Origin: 40CM-2-70-7 sp035505915
Lineage (GTDB): Bacteria > Gemmatimonadota > Gemmatimonadetes > Gemmatimonadales > GWC2-71-9
Assembly: GCA_035505915.1 (NCBI GenBank)
Contig: DATJQI010000024.1
Span: 50,462 to 114,461, forward strand
Length of the DNA: 64,000 nt
Reading direction: 5' to 3'
How positions within the stretch are numbered: position 1 is the first letter of the stretch; every line of letters begins with the position of its first letter. The notes under the pieces are model-generated. The model saw nothing but the letters and a program-made list of their open reading frames with translations, searched no databases and was not told the DNA's origin. Positions 42,775 through 51,071 of this stretch are shown piece by piece. Both the position numbers and the translations under genes were made by a program.

Positions 42775-43350
42775 ATGCAACGACGCTCGCTCATGGTGGC
42801 GGCCGCGGGAGCGGTAGCGGCGCTCCCGCTCCTGCCCCCGGATCTCCAGGCCTTCACCCGCGCGGTCCGGGCCCGGATGGGATCGGGTCTCCGGACCCTC
42901 GATCCCCACCAGAACGCCACCGTCACCACCATCGCCGATCTGATCATCCCGGCCACCGACACGCCTCCGGCGAGCGCCGGCAAGGTCAACGAGTTCGTGG
43001 ACGTGGTGCTCACCGGCTGGTACGCGGACGAGGATCGCGCGGCCTTTCTGTCCGGACTGGCCGACGTGGATGCCCGGGCGCACGCCGCGTTCGGCAAGGA
43101 CTTCGTCGACGGGACCCCGGCGGACCAGACCGCCCTGCTCCGGGAGCTCGACGACGAAACGGCGCGCTGGAACGCTTCTCCGCGGAAGACCCGCGGTCCC
43201 GAGCCGTTCTTCCACCGGATGAAGTGGCTCACCGTGTACGGGTACTACAGCTCCGAAGCGGGACTCGTGAAGGACCAGCGGTTCGTGATAATCCCGGGGC
43301 GGTACGTTCCCTGCGCGCCCGCCGACTCGGCCGCGACGGGGGACTTCTGA
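42775..43350 (+). CDS. Gluconate 2-dehydrogenase subunit 3 family protein
   Basis: 191 residues. The N-terminus MQRRSLMVAAAGAVAALPLL is a signal with a twin-Arg-like start. The mature part has LIIPATDTPPASAGKVNEFVD and a C-terminal MKWLTVYGYYSSEAG block, both characteristic of the small subunit of GMC-type dehydrogenases. This subunit helps export and stabilise the flavoprotein. The end overlaps the ATG of the GMC gene by one base. Confidence 0.88.
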   Translation: MQRRSLMVAAAGAVAALPLLPPDLQAFTRAVRARMGSGLRTLDPHQNATVTTIADLIIPATDTPPASAGKVNEFVDVVLTGWYADEDRAAFLSGLADVDARAHAAFGKDFVDGTPADQTALLRELDDETARWNASPRKTRGPEPFFHRMKWLTVYGYYSSEAGLVKDQRFVIIPGRYVPCAPADSAATGDF

Positions 43351-45029
43351 TGAAGACCTACGACGCCATCGTCATCGGCTCCGGAATGACCGGCGGCTGG
43401 GCCGCCAAGGAGCTCAGCGAGCACGGGCTGGACACGCTGGTCCTCGAGGCGGGGCCCATGGTCACTCCCGCCGATTACGTGGAGCACGTGCCGCCCTGGG
43501 AGAAGAAGTTCCGGGGCCTCCGGGACCGGAAGACCCAGCTGCTGCGGCAGCCGATCCAGAAGGAGTGCTACGCCTGCGACGAGTGGTCGTCCAAGTTCTT
43601 CGTGGACGACATCGACAACCCCTACACCACCGAGGAAGGCAAGCCGTTCCTCTGGCTCCGGGGCCGCCACGTGGCGGGGCGCTCCATCATGTGGGGGCGC
43701 CAGGTGTACCGCTGGAGCGACATCGACTTCGAGGGGAATCTCCGCGACGGCATCGCCGTCGACTGGCCCATCCGGTACGCGGACCTCGCCCCCTGGTACG
43801 ATCACGTCGAGGCGTTCATCGGCATCTCGGGCGAGAAGCTGGGCCTCCCCCAGCTGCCCGACGGGCAATTCCTCAAGCCGATGGAGCTGAACTGCGGCGA
43901 AACGATGATGCGGGACGTCATCGCGAAGCACTGGGGCGGCGAGCGCGTGCTGACCATCGGCCGCTGCGCGGTACTCACCGAGAACCACAACGGGCGGGCC
44001 GCCTGCCACTACTGCGGCTACTGCGAGCGCGGGTGCATCACGCTGTCCTACTTCAATTCCATCAATTCCACGCTGCCGGCGGCTCAGAAGACCGGCAAGA
44101 TGACGCTGCGGACCGACAGCGTGGTGCACAGCCTGATCTACGACAAGAAAAAGAACCGGATCGCCGGCGTCCGGGTCGTCGACGGCGTCACGAAGCACGC
44201 CCTCGAATTCCGGGGGCGCGTGGTGTTCCTCTGCGCCTCCGCCCTCGAGTCCGCGCGCATCCTCCTCAACTCGGCGACTCCGGAGTTCGCGACGGGGCTC
44301 GCGAACTCGAGCGGCGAGCTGGGGCACAACGTGATGGACCACATCATGGGCGGGGGGGCGTCGGGGAAGATCGACGCCCCGGCGGACCGGAACACCGTGG
44401 GCCGGCGCCCCAACGGGATCTACGTCCCGCGGTTCCGGAACCTCCCGGGCGGTCCGAAGTCCGCGTTCCTCCGGGGCTACGGGTTCCAGGGCGGCGCCTC
44501 GCGGGACGGGTGGTGGCGCGGCACCGACCTCCCCGGCTTCGGCGCGGCCTGGAAGCGGCAGCTCGAAGAGCCGGGAGACTGGCACATGTCGTTCTCGGGC
44601 TTCGGCGAATGCCTGCCGCGGCACGAGAACTACCTCGAGATCGACCGGACCATGAATGACGCCTGGGGGATTCCGGTCATCAAGCTCCACGTGGCCTACG
44701 GCGACAACGAGCGCGAGCTGATGGAGGATTCATCGATGGCGGCCGCCGAGATGCTGGCGGCGGCGGGGGCCCGGGACATCGAGCCGGGGACGGAGTTCTC
44801 CCCGCCGGGGAAGGCGATCCACGAGATGGGCACGGCGCGGATGGGCCGGGATCCCAAGACCTCGGTGCTGAACGCGCACAATCAGTCCTGGGACATTCCG
44901 AACCTCTTCTGCACCGACGGCGCCTGCATGACTTCCTCGGCGTGCCAGAACCCGTCCATCACCTACATGGCCCTGACCGCGCGTGCCGCGAATTACGCGG
45001 TGGACGCGATGAAAAGGAACGAACTGTGA
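43350..45029 (+). CDS. GMC family oxidoreductase (sugar dehydrogenase flavoprotein)
   Basis: 559 residues. The FAD motif G10-S-G-M-T-G-G, the GRHVAGRSIMWG segment and the catalytic His in KAIHEMGTARMG fit glucose/gluconate-type GMC dehydrogenases; Asn in CQNPSITYM completes the active site. Cys219, Cys222, Cys225 and Cys229 (CHYCGYCERGC) form a tight cluster like the iron-sulphur site reported in some FAD glucose dehydrogenases. Together with the small subunit it probably oxidises a sugar or glycoside hydroxyl in the periplasm, passing electrons to the respiratory chain. Confidence 0.9.
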   Translation: MKTYDAIVIGSGMTGGWAAKELSEHGLDTLVLEAGPMVTPADYVEHVPPWEKKFRGLRDRKTQLLRQPIQKECYACDEWSSKFFVDDIDNPYTTEEGKPFLWLRGRHVAGRSIMWGRQVYRWSDIDFEGNLRDGIAVDWPIRYADLAPWYDHVEAFIGISGEKLGLPQLPDGQFLKPMELNCGETMMRDVIAKHWGGERVLTIGRCAVLTENHNGRAACHYCGYCERGCITLSYFNSINSTLPAAQKTGKMTLRTDSVVHSLIYDKKKNRIAGVRVVDGVTKHALEFRGRVVFLCASALESARILLNSATPEFATGLANSSGELGHNVMDHIMGGGASGKIDAPADRNTVGRRPNGIYVPRFRNLPGGPKSAFLRGYGFQGGASRDGWWRGTDLPGFGAAWKRQLEEPGDWHMSFSGFGECLPRHENYLEIDRTMNDAWGIPVIKLHVAYGDNERELMEDSSMAAAEMLAAAGARDIEPGTEFSPPGKAIHEMGTARMGRDPKTSVLNAHNQSWDIPNLFCTDGACMTSSACQNPSITYMALTARAANYAVDAMKRNEL

Positions 45030-45916
45030 AAGACACGGCAGCGGGGAAGCGGGAAGAGGGAAGCGTGCGACGCCGGGAGTTTCTGGGCATCGCCGGCGCG
45101 GGGCTGGCGTCGCTGAGTCCCGTACTGCGACACGCTTCCCGCTTCCCGCTTCCCGTTTCCCGTATTCCAAAAGTCGGCCTGCAGCTCTACACCGTCCGCG
45201 GTCTCCTGAAAACCGATTTCGAGGGCACGCTCACGAAGGTGGCGCGGATCGGGTATCAGGAAGTGGAGATGACCGACTTCTTCGGCCATCCGCCCGCCGA
45301 GGTCCGGAAGCTGCTCGACCGCCTGGGGCTCTCCGCGGTGTCGATGCACTTCGACTACGCCAAGCTGCCCGCCGGCCTGGATCAGATGATCGCCGACGCC
45401 CACACCATGGGCATGCAGTACGTCACGTTCGCCTGGATCCCCGAAGAGCTGCGGAAGGACGTGGACGGCTGGAAGCGGGTGGGGGAGAACCTCACCAGGA
45501 CGGGGGAGAAGTGCCGCGCCGCCGGGCTCCAGCTGGCTTACCACAACCACAGCTACGAGTTCAAGCCGCTCCAGGGCCAGCTGCCCTACGACGTGCTGCT
45601 CGCCTCGTCCGATCCGAAGCTGGTCGAGGCCGAGATGGACCTGTACTGGATCACGGACGGGGGGCGCGATCCACTGGCGTACTTCGCGCAGTACCCCGGG
45701 CGCTTCACGCAGGTGCACGCGAAGGACATGGCCCCCGGGCCGGGTCCCGATCACACGATGGTCGACGTGGGGAAGGGGATCATCGACTGGAAGAAGATCT
45801 TCGCGCATTCGGCGCAGGCGGGGATCAAGCACTATTACGTCGAGCACGACGATCCGCCGCACCCGCTGAGCGACATCCAGATCAGCTACGAGTATCTCAA
45901 GAACCTGGAGTTCTGA
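45026..45916 (+). CDS. Tat-exported TIM-barrel sugar isomerase/epimerase-like protein
   Basis: 296 residues if started at the GTG at 45026 that overlaps the GMC stop. The signal RRREFLGIAGAGLASL is a Tat signal peptide. The mature part is a xylose isomerase-like TIM barrel: VGLQLYTVRG, YQEVEMTDFFG, LQLAYHNHSYEF and TQVHAKDM carry the usual metal ligands. Related proteins in GMC loci isomerise or lyse 3-keto sugars. The alternative GTG at 45065 starts right at RRREFLG. The coding sequence has the paired heptamer arrays on both sides of the signal peptide. Confidence 0.83.
   Translation: MKDTAAGKREEGSVRRREFLGIAGAGLASLSPVLRHASRFPLPVSRIPKVGLQLYTVRGLLKTDFEGTLTKVARIGYQEVEMTDFFGHPPAEVRKLLDRLGLSAVSMHFDYAKLPAGLDQMIADAHTMGMQYVTFAWIPEELRKDVDGWKRVGENLTRTGEKCRAAGLQLAYHNHSYEFKPLQGQLPYDVLLASSDPKLVEAEMDLYWITDGGRDPLAYFAQYPGRFTQVHAKDMAPGPGPDHTMVDVGKGIIDWKKIFAHSAQAGIKHYYVEHDDPPHPLSDIQISYEYLKNLEF
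45043..45067 (-). repeat. Heptamer array CACG(CTTCCCN)3, left arm of an inverted repeat
   Basis: On the minus strand CACG (45067-45064) is followed by CTTCCCT, CTTCCCG and CTTCCCC. Over 24 bases it is the reverse complement of 45131-45154 with one mismatch, so the two arms could form a long hairpin around the Tat signal region. Confidence 0.7.
45131..45162 (+). repeat. Heptamer array CACG(YTTCCCG)4, right arm of an inverted repeat
   Basis: CACG is followed by CTTCCCG three times and TTTCCCG once. It is translated in frame as part of HASRFPLPVSRIP, right after the Tat signal peptide of the TIM-barrel protein. It mirrors the array at 45043-45067. Confidence 0.75.
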
Positions 45917-46864
45917 TCACTCGTCCGGGCTTCCCCCGGCGCTGGAGATCTGATCGGCCCGGACCTTGCCGGTGTCGAACCGCTCCGCCGCGTCGATCAG
46001 CTTCTCCATCGTCTCGTCGAACTCGGCGGGCCCCTTCTTGAAGCGGAGGTAGTTGATCCGGGACACGACGAACGCCTTGAGGTAGGGGCTCTGGAACCCC
46101 TTCGCCTTGAGCGCGGCGACGGCTTTCCCGACTGCCTCGTCGAGCTTCAGCACCCGGGCCGCGCGCTTCCGCCGGACCTGCACCGCCTTCGACAGCTTCA
46201 GGGGCAGGAACTCGTCGATCCGCTTGAGGATCGACTGGTACGCCCCGCCCGAAAAGCGGCCGTTCTGCTGGTAGCAGAGCCCCAGCGTGAGCAGGGAGGG
46301 CTCCTCGAACTCCAGCTCGAACTCGGTCTCCTCCCGGTCGTCCAGCTCGGCCAGCCCGTGCTCCAGACGCATGACCTCGAGCGAGCGCTCCCGGACGTTG
46401 TGGGCCTTCTCGGTGTTCAGCACCAGGATCCGGTGCGCCACCTTCTCGTCCGGCACCACCAGGGCCAGGATGCTCCGCGCGCCCAGCTGCTTCAGCGCGC
46501 CGAGCCGGTGGTAGCCGTTCGGGGTCCAGTACCCGCCGTCCTCGGTCCGGACCGCGATGACGGGGTCGAGAAAGCGGTCGAGCTTGTCGATGGCCTTGGC
46601 GAGCCGCGCGACGTGCGTGGGCGAGAGATCCCGCTGGTAGGGCGTGGGCTCGACCTTCGACAGCGGGAGGCCGGCGAGGATCTGCCAGTTGCCCCCCAGC
46701 GGCTCCCGGTAGACGCCCACGAGCACGCCGCCGTCCGCGACGATCCCGTCGGCCAGCTTCTTCACCGCGGCCGGCGGACTCTCCTCGACGAGCTCCTTCG
46801 CGGTGAGCCCGCGTGATTCCTTGGCGGCCTTCTTCCGGCGCGTGACCTTCTTCTTGACGGCCAT
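45917..46864 (-). CDS. ParB-like N-terminal domain protein
   Basis: 315 residues. After a basic N-terminus (KKKVTRRKKAAK), a ParB/Srx-like domain covers about residues 60-180. It has LSKVEPTPYQRDLSP, then YWTPNGYHRLGALKQLG, where chromosomal ParB has a GERRxRA motif, and a helical tail follows. No ParA gene is nearby, and the GxRR residues are changed to GYHR, so CTP binding and partition function are uncertain. A DNA-binding or nuclease-like role is possible. The ATG overlaps the kinase stop (TGATG), so it is coupled to the Ser/Thr kinase and might be a target. Confidence 0.75.
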   Translation of the reverse strand: MAVKKKVTRRKKAAKESRGLTAKELVEESPPAAVKKLADGIVADGGVLVGVYREPLGGNWQILAGLPLSKVEPTPYQRDLSPTHVARLAKAIDKLDRFLDPVIAVRTEDGGYWTPNGYHRLGALKQLGARSILALVVPDEKVAHRILVLNTEKAHNVRERSLEVMRLEHGLAELDDREETEFELEFEEPSLLTLGLCYQQNGRFSGGAYQSILKRIDEFLPLKLSKAVQVRRKRAARVLKLDEAVGKAVAALKAKGFQSPYLKAFVVSRINYLRFKKGPAEFDETMEKLIDAAERFDTGKVRADQISSAGGSPDE

Positions 46865-49839
46865 CAGTTGCTCTTCTCGGTCGACAGCCGCCGGAGGGCC
46901 GCCCGCGCTTCGTCGACGTAGGGCTGGAGCGAGGGGTCGCCGTGGGCCCAGTGGGCGACGACGTCGGCGTACGCGGTCTTCGCCGCGTCGTAGTTCTTGA
47001 GCCGCTCGTTCACGCGGCCCTTCTCCAGGGACCACAGCACGTCGGACGGCAGCGGGTTGCGGTGGTTGAACGCGGGCTCCTCGTCCAGGCGCTGCGCGGC
47101 CTCCTGATCCCGTCCGCGGGCCGACAGCAGCTCGGCCCGCACCAGGGGATCGAGCGGGCAGAAGCCGAAGCACGCCGTGTCCGGCAGGGCCAGGAACAGA
47201 TTGAGCGCCGTCGTCGTGTCCCGGCGGGCGAGCGCCAGGTAGGCCGGGCCCGACTTGACCAGATACCCCACCAGGTCGACCGCCACCTGCGGGAAGTCCT
47301 TCGGCGGGTGCCGGCGGATGGAATCGGCGAACTGGGTGAATTTCTTGATCGACGCGGTATCGCCGCGCGCGGCCCACCAGGCGAGGGAGGCCCAATTGCC
47401 GTTGGACAGCCGGTGCGCGTAGCTGGCGATCGCGCGGTCCGCGGAATCGGGCGGCACGGCGCCGAGCATCAGGAATTCGATCGACAGGGTGGGGTTCGAG
47501 CCGGCGTCGATGTCGTACGCCGCGCGGAGGTGGCCGCGGTTCGCCTGTCCGAGGGCGTCGAGCGCCCGGGCGTTGTGGGAGTCGGCCGCGGACTTCGCCA
47601 GCTTCAGGAGCCCCGTGGACAGCGCGTGGCCGAACCGGACCTCCGACTCCGCGGAGTCGTGCAGGGCCAGGGTGGCCTGGGTGAACTCCGAGCCGATGAA
47701 CACCGGCCGCCCCGTGGCCGCTCCGCTCGCGACCGCTCCCACGGAATCGATCAGGCGGGCCCGGCGCTCCGGGCTCGAGCCGGGGTCGAGCAGCGCGTTG
47801 ATCGCCCGCGCCTCTCCGGCGTACCGCCCCCCGCCTCCCGCCTGCAGGTAGCCCTGGGAGTACCGCCGCGCTCCGGCCGCACCGTCCAGCAGGGCGCCCA
47901 GCTGCATCGGGTGCACGTACGCCGGGGAGAAGGTCGAGTCGAGCGCGATGGCGCGGTCGAACGCGTCGAGGCTCTGCCGCGACGACTCCCCGGCCAGCAT
48001 GCCGGCGTGGAAGCGGGCGTCCCCCAGGCTGTACCACAGCTCGGGGTCGTCCGGATATCGCCGCACCGCCTCCTCGAGCGTCGAGATGGCGCGTTTCCCG
48101 TAGGTCCACCATTTCCCGCCCAGCGCCTGCGGTCCTTCGAACACCATCGTCATCAGGGACTCGGACTGCACCAGGAACGAGTCGCGCGGCGCGAGTCCGT
48201 GGTTCAGCGAGCCGGCCCGGAGCTGATAGCGCGTGGTGAGCGAATCCGCCCCCGAGCGTCCCCATCCCGCGGCCAGGCCCGCGTGCGCGTACGCGAGCGT
48301 GAAGCTCGAGTCGATCCCGAACGCCTGCTGGTACGCCGTGAGCGCGGAATCCCATTCGGAGCGACGGAGGAACTGCTCGCCGGTGAGGAACGCCTTCACC
48401 GCCGGCAGGGAGGCCGAGCCGATGGCCGTGGCCCGGGCCAGGCCGAGGCCCCGGATGCGGGTCGCGCCGATGGACTGGAGGACGTGGACCGCGACCGAGT
48501 CGGCCAGCCGGTCGAGCCGGTCCTTATGGTCGCGGAGATCCACGGCGCCGAGCGCGGTGCCGTTCGAGACATCGAGGACGTTGGCGGTCAGCCGCACCGA
48601 GTCCGGGCCGGAGTTGACCAGCGATCCGTAGACGACGATCCGGGCGCCGGTGTTCCGGCCCAGGGCCTCCGCCGCCGTGGGGTCGGCGCGGCCGCTCCAC
48701 CGCTTCACGATGACCGTGGGAGAGACGGTCCGGAGCGGGCCCGCCCCGTCCAGGGACCGCGCCAGGAGGTCCACCAGGCCTTCCCGCCAGAGCTGGAGCG
48801 ACGGGTCGAGCACGTCGAACGGGGCCACCGCGACCAGGTCGTCGTCCAGGGAGCTCCGCTGGCCGCGGCCGAACAGGGCCCAGAGCACGAGCAGGGCGAG
48901 CGCCACCGCGGTCCCCGTCACGGCCCACCGGGCGCGCGGCGAGACCGCGCGCCGCACCCCGGTTCCGGTCCGGGTATGCCGAGTGCCGCCGCTCGTCAGC
49001 GTCGCGGTGCCTTCCAGCACGCGCAGGACCTCGTCCGCGGTCTGCGGCCGGTCGGCCGCGTTCTTCTCGAGGCAGGCCATCACCAGATCGGCGAGCTCCC
49101 GCGGGATCTGGGGCCGCCGCCTCGCGACGTCCTCCGGGGGCTCGGTGAGGTGCGCGGCCAGCGTCTGCTGGGGACTCATGCCCTCGAACAGCTGGTGACC
49201 GGTCAGGGCCTCGTACGCCATCGCGCCGAACGAATAGATGTCGGCGCGGTGGTCCACCGTGGGATCGCCGGCCGCCTGCTCGGGAGCCATGTAGGCGGGG
49301 GTCCCGATGGCGACCCCGACCGACGTCAGACCGCTCGAGCTCGCCGACGCCGAGATGGCCTTCGCGATGCCGAAGTCGGCCACGAGGGCGTGGTTCCCCG
49401 AGAGCAGGACGTTGTCGGGCTTGATGTCGCGATGCACCACGCCCCGCGCGTGGGCGTAGGCGAGGGCGTCGGCCACGTCGTGGAGGATCCGGGTGGCGTC
49501 GCGGATGGGGAGGGGGCCTTCCCGCTTGACGCGTGCCCGCAGGGACTCGCCGTCCACGAACGGCATCGTGAAGTACAGCAGGTCGCCGGCGGTGCCGGCG
49601 GTGAGGAGCGGGACGATGTGGGGATGCTGGAGCGAGGCGGCGAGCTGAGTTTCGCGCCGGAACCGGTCGGCGTTGACGCCGGCCGACAGCTCGGGGGCCA
49701 GGACCTTGATCACGACGCGGCGGGCCAGGCCCACCTCTTCCGCGACGTAGACCCGGCTCATCCCGCCGCCCCCCAGCTCCCGCTCGACACGGTACTTGCC
49801 GGCGAGCGCGGCCTCGAGCTGGGGGAGGATGTCTGCCAT
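46864..49839 (-). CDS. Membrane Ser/Thr protein kinase with TPR-like C-terminal region
   Basis: 991 residues. The kinase domain (about 16-280) has a Gly-rich loop, Lys45 in VVIKVL, HRDIKPDN at 136-143 and DFG at 155-157, so it should be active. One membrane helix follows at about 305-325. The rest is a periplasmic region with a TolB-like/FlgO-type segment (VAVAPFDVLDPSLQ) and many helical repeats resembling TPRs. This architecture is abundant in Gemmatimonadota. It lies 31 bases after the phosphofructokinase gene. Confidence 0.92.
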   Translation of the reverse strand: MADILPQLEAALAGKYRVERELGGGGMSRVYVAEEVGLARRVVIKVLAPELSAGVNADRFRRETQLAASLQHPHIVPLLTAGTAGDLLYFTMPFVDGESLRARVKREGPLPIRDATRILHDVADALAYAHARGVVHRDIKPDNVLLSGNHALVADFGIAKAISASASSSGLTSVGVAIGTPAYMAPEQAAGDPTVDHRADIYSFGAMAYEALTGHQLFEGMSPQQTLAAHLTEPPEDVARRRPQIPRELADLVMACLEKNAADRPQTADEVLRVLEGTATLTSGGTRHTRTGTGVRRAVSPRARWAVTGTAVALALLVLWALFGRGQRSSLDDDLVAVAPFDVLDPSLQLWREGLVDLLARSLDGAGPLRTVSPTVIVKRWSGRADPTAAEALGRNTGARIVVYGSLVNSGPDSVRLTANVLDVSNGTALGAVDLRDHKDRLDRLADSVAVHVLQSIGATRIRGLGLARATAIGSASLPAVKAFLTGEQFLRRSEWDSALTAYQQAFGIDSSFTLAYAHAGLAAGWGRSGADSLTTRYQLRAGSLNHGLAPRDSFLVQSESLMTMVFEGPQALGGKWWTYGKRAISTLEEAVRRYPDDPELWYSLGDARFHAGMLAGESSRQSLDAFDRAIALDSTFSPAYVHPMQLGALLDGAAGARRYSQGYLQAGGGGRYAGEARAINALLDPGSSPERRARLIDSVGAVASGAATGRPVFIGSEFTQATLALHDSAESEVRFGHALSTGLLKLAKSAADSHNARALDALGQANRGHLRAAYDIDAGSNPTLSIEFLMLGAVPPDSADRAIASYAHRLSNGNWASLAWWAARGDTASIKKFTQFADSIRRHPPKDFPQVAVDLVGYLVKSGPAYLALARRDTTTALNLFLALPDTACFGFCPLDPLVRAELLSARGRDQEAAQRLDEEPAFNHRNPLPSDVLWSLEKGRVNERLKNYDAAKTAYADVVAHWAHGDPSLQPYVDEARAALRRLSTEKSN

Positions 49840-49870
49840 GGACTCTGGAGAAAGATAGACGGGCGACGGC

Positions 49871-51061
49871 TCAGTCGCTCGTCATGATGAACAGCGGCTT
49901 GCCGTCGAACTCGTAGATGGGGCGCAGGCGCGCGGTGTTGTAGTACTTGGACACCTCCACCACCTTCTTCTCGGAGGTCACGTTGGTGATGGGGACGCTG
50001 TCGTAGAAGCCCTTGTGGATGCTCACCAGGCGCCCGTACTGCTTCTGGAGCACCAGGTCGAGGGCGAGGTTGCCGAACGCCATCGGAACGATGGAGTCGA
50101 GCGCGTCCGGGTCGCCGGAGCGGACCAGGTACCCCAGGCGCTGATTCACCACGTCGATCCGGCGGCCGTTGTTGAAGCGGGCGCTCGCCTCCTTGAGCGC
50201 CGCTCCCACCCGGTCGCCGATCCCCCCGAGTTTCCGGTGCCCGTACATGTCCGCCTCGTCACTCTCGAAGCTCATCCCCTCGTGCGTCGTCAGGCGCGCG
50301 CCCTCCGACACCAGCACCACCGAATACCGGCTCGGGTTCCGGTTGCGGTCGTACGTGAGCAGCTCGGCCAGGTGCTCGATGTCCACCGGGTGCTCGGGGA
50401 TGACGCACCGGTCGGCCGCGCCCGCCATGGTCGGCAGGAGCGCCGTGAAGCCGGCGTACCGCCCGAAGACTTCGATCACCAGGAACCGCTCGTGCGAACC
50501 CGCCGAGGTCCGGAGCCGGTGGGTCAGCTCGATGGTGCGGGTGACGCAGGTGCTGAAGCCGATGCAGTAGTCGGTGCCGTGGACGTCGTTATCCATCGTC
50601 TTCGGGATGGCCACGACGTTGACGCCCTCGTCGTGGAGGCGTTTCCCGTAGCTCAGGGTGTCGTCGCCGCCGATGGGGATCAGGACGTCGACGCCGATGT
50701 GCTCGAGGTGCCGCAGGATGTCCTTCGTGACGTCGTTGATCGGCTGGTCGTACCCGGTCAGGTGGGCGGGAACCCGTTCCCTGGGCAGGTGGCTGGGACG
50801 GGCCCGCGACGTGTGCAGGAACGTGCCCCCGGTGCGGCCGGCCCGGTTCACGATGGCCTCCGACAGGGACTGGACGTTGTCCGAGTTGTCGACGGCGTCG
50901 TCCGGCACGTAGTCCACGAGCCCGGCCCAGCCGTGCCGGATCCCGATGACCCGGTGTCCGTCGCGCAGCGCGCGGATGGTGATCGCCCGGATGGCGGGGT
51001 TGAGACCGGGGACGTCTCCGCCCCCGGTCAGGATCGCGATCGTGAGCTGCTTCCGTGCCAT
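49871..51061 (-). CDS. 6-phosphofructokinase, PPi-dependent type likely
   Basis: 396 residues. The fold is that of PfkA, with GGGDVPGLN at the N-terminus and the substrate loop PKTMDND at 153-159. Asp134 in GGDDT and Lys154 in PKTMDND are the two replacements (for Gly104 and Gly124 of the E. coli enzyme) that mark use of pyrophosphate as phosphoryl donor. It would make glycolytic phosphorylation reversible and ATP-sparing. The start is ATG at 51061, 10 bases after the protease gene. Confidence 0.92.
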   Translation of the reverse strand: MARKQLTIAILTGGGDVPGLNPAIRAITIRALRDGHRVIGIRHGWAGLVDYVPDDAVDNSDNVQSLSEAIVNRAGRTGGTFLHTSRARPSHLPRERVPAHLTGYDQPINDVTKDILRHLEHIGVDVLIPIGGDDTLSYGKRLHDEGVNVVAIPKTMDNDVHGTDYCIGFSTCVTRTIELTHRLRTSAGSHERFLVIEVFGRYAGFTALLPTMAGAADRCVIPEHPVDIEHLAELLTYDRNRNPSRYSVVLVSEGARLTTHEGMSFESDEADMYGHRKLGGIGDRVGAALKEASARFNNGRRIDVVNQRLGYLVRSGDPDALDSIVPMAFGNLALDLVLQKQYGRLVSIHKGFYDSVPITNVTSEKKVVEVSKYYNTARLRPIYEFDGKPLFIMTSD

Positions 51062-51071
51062 GACCCTCTCT

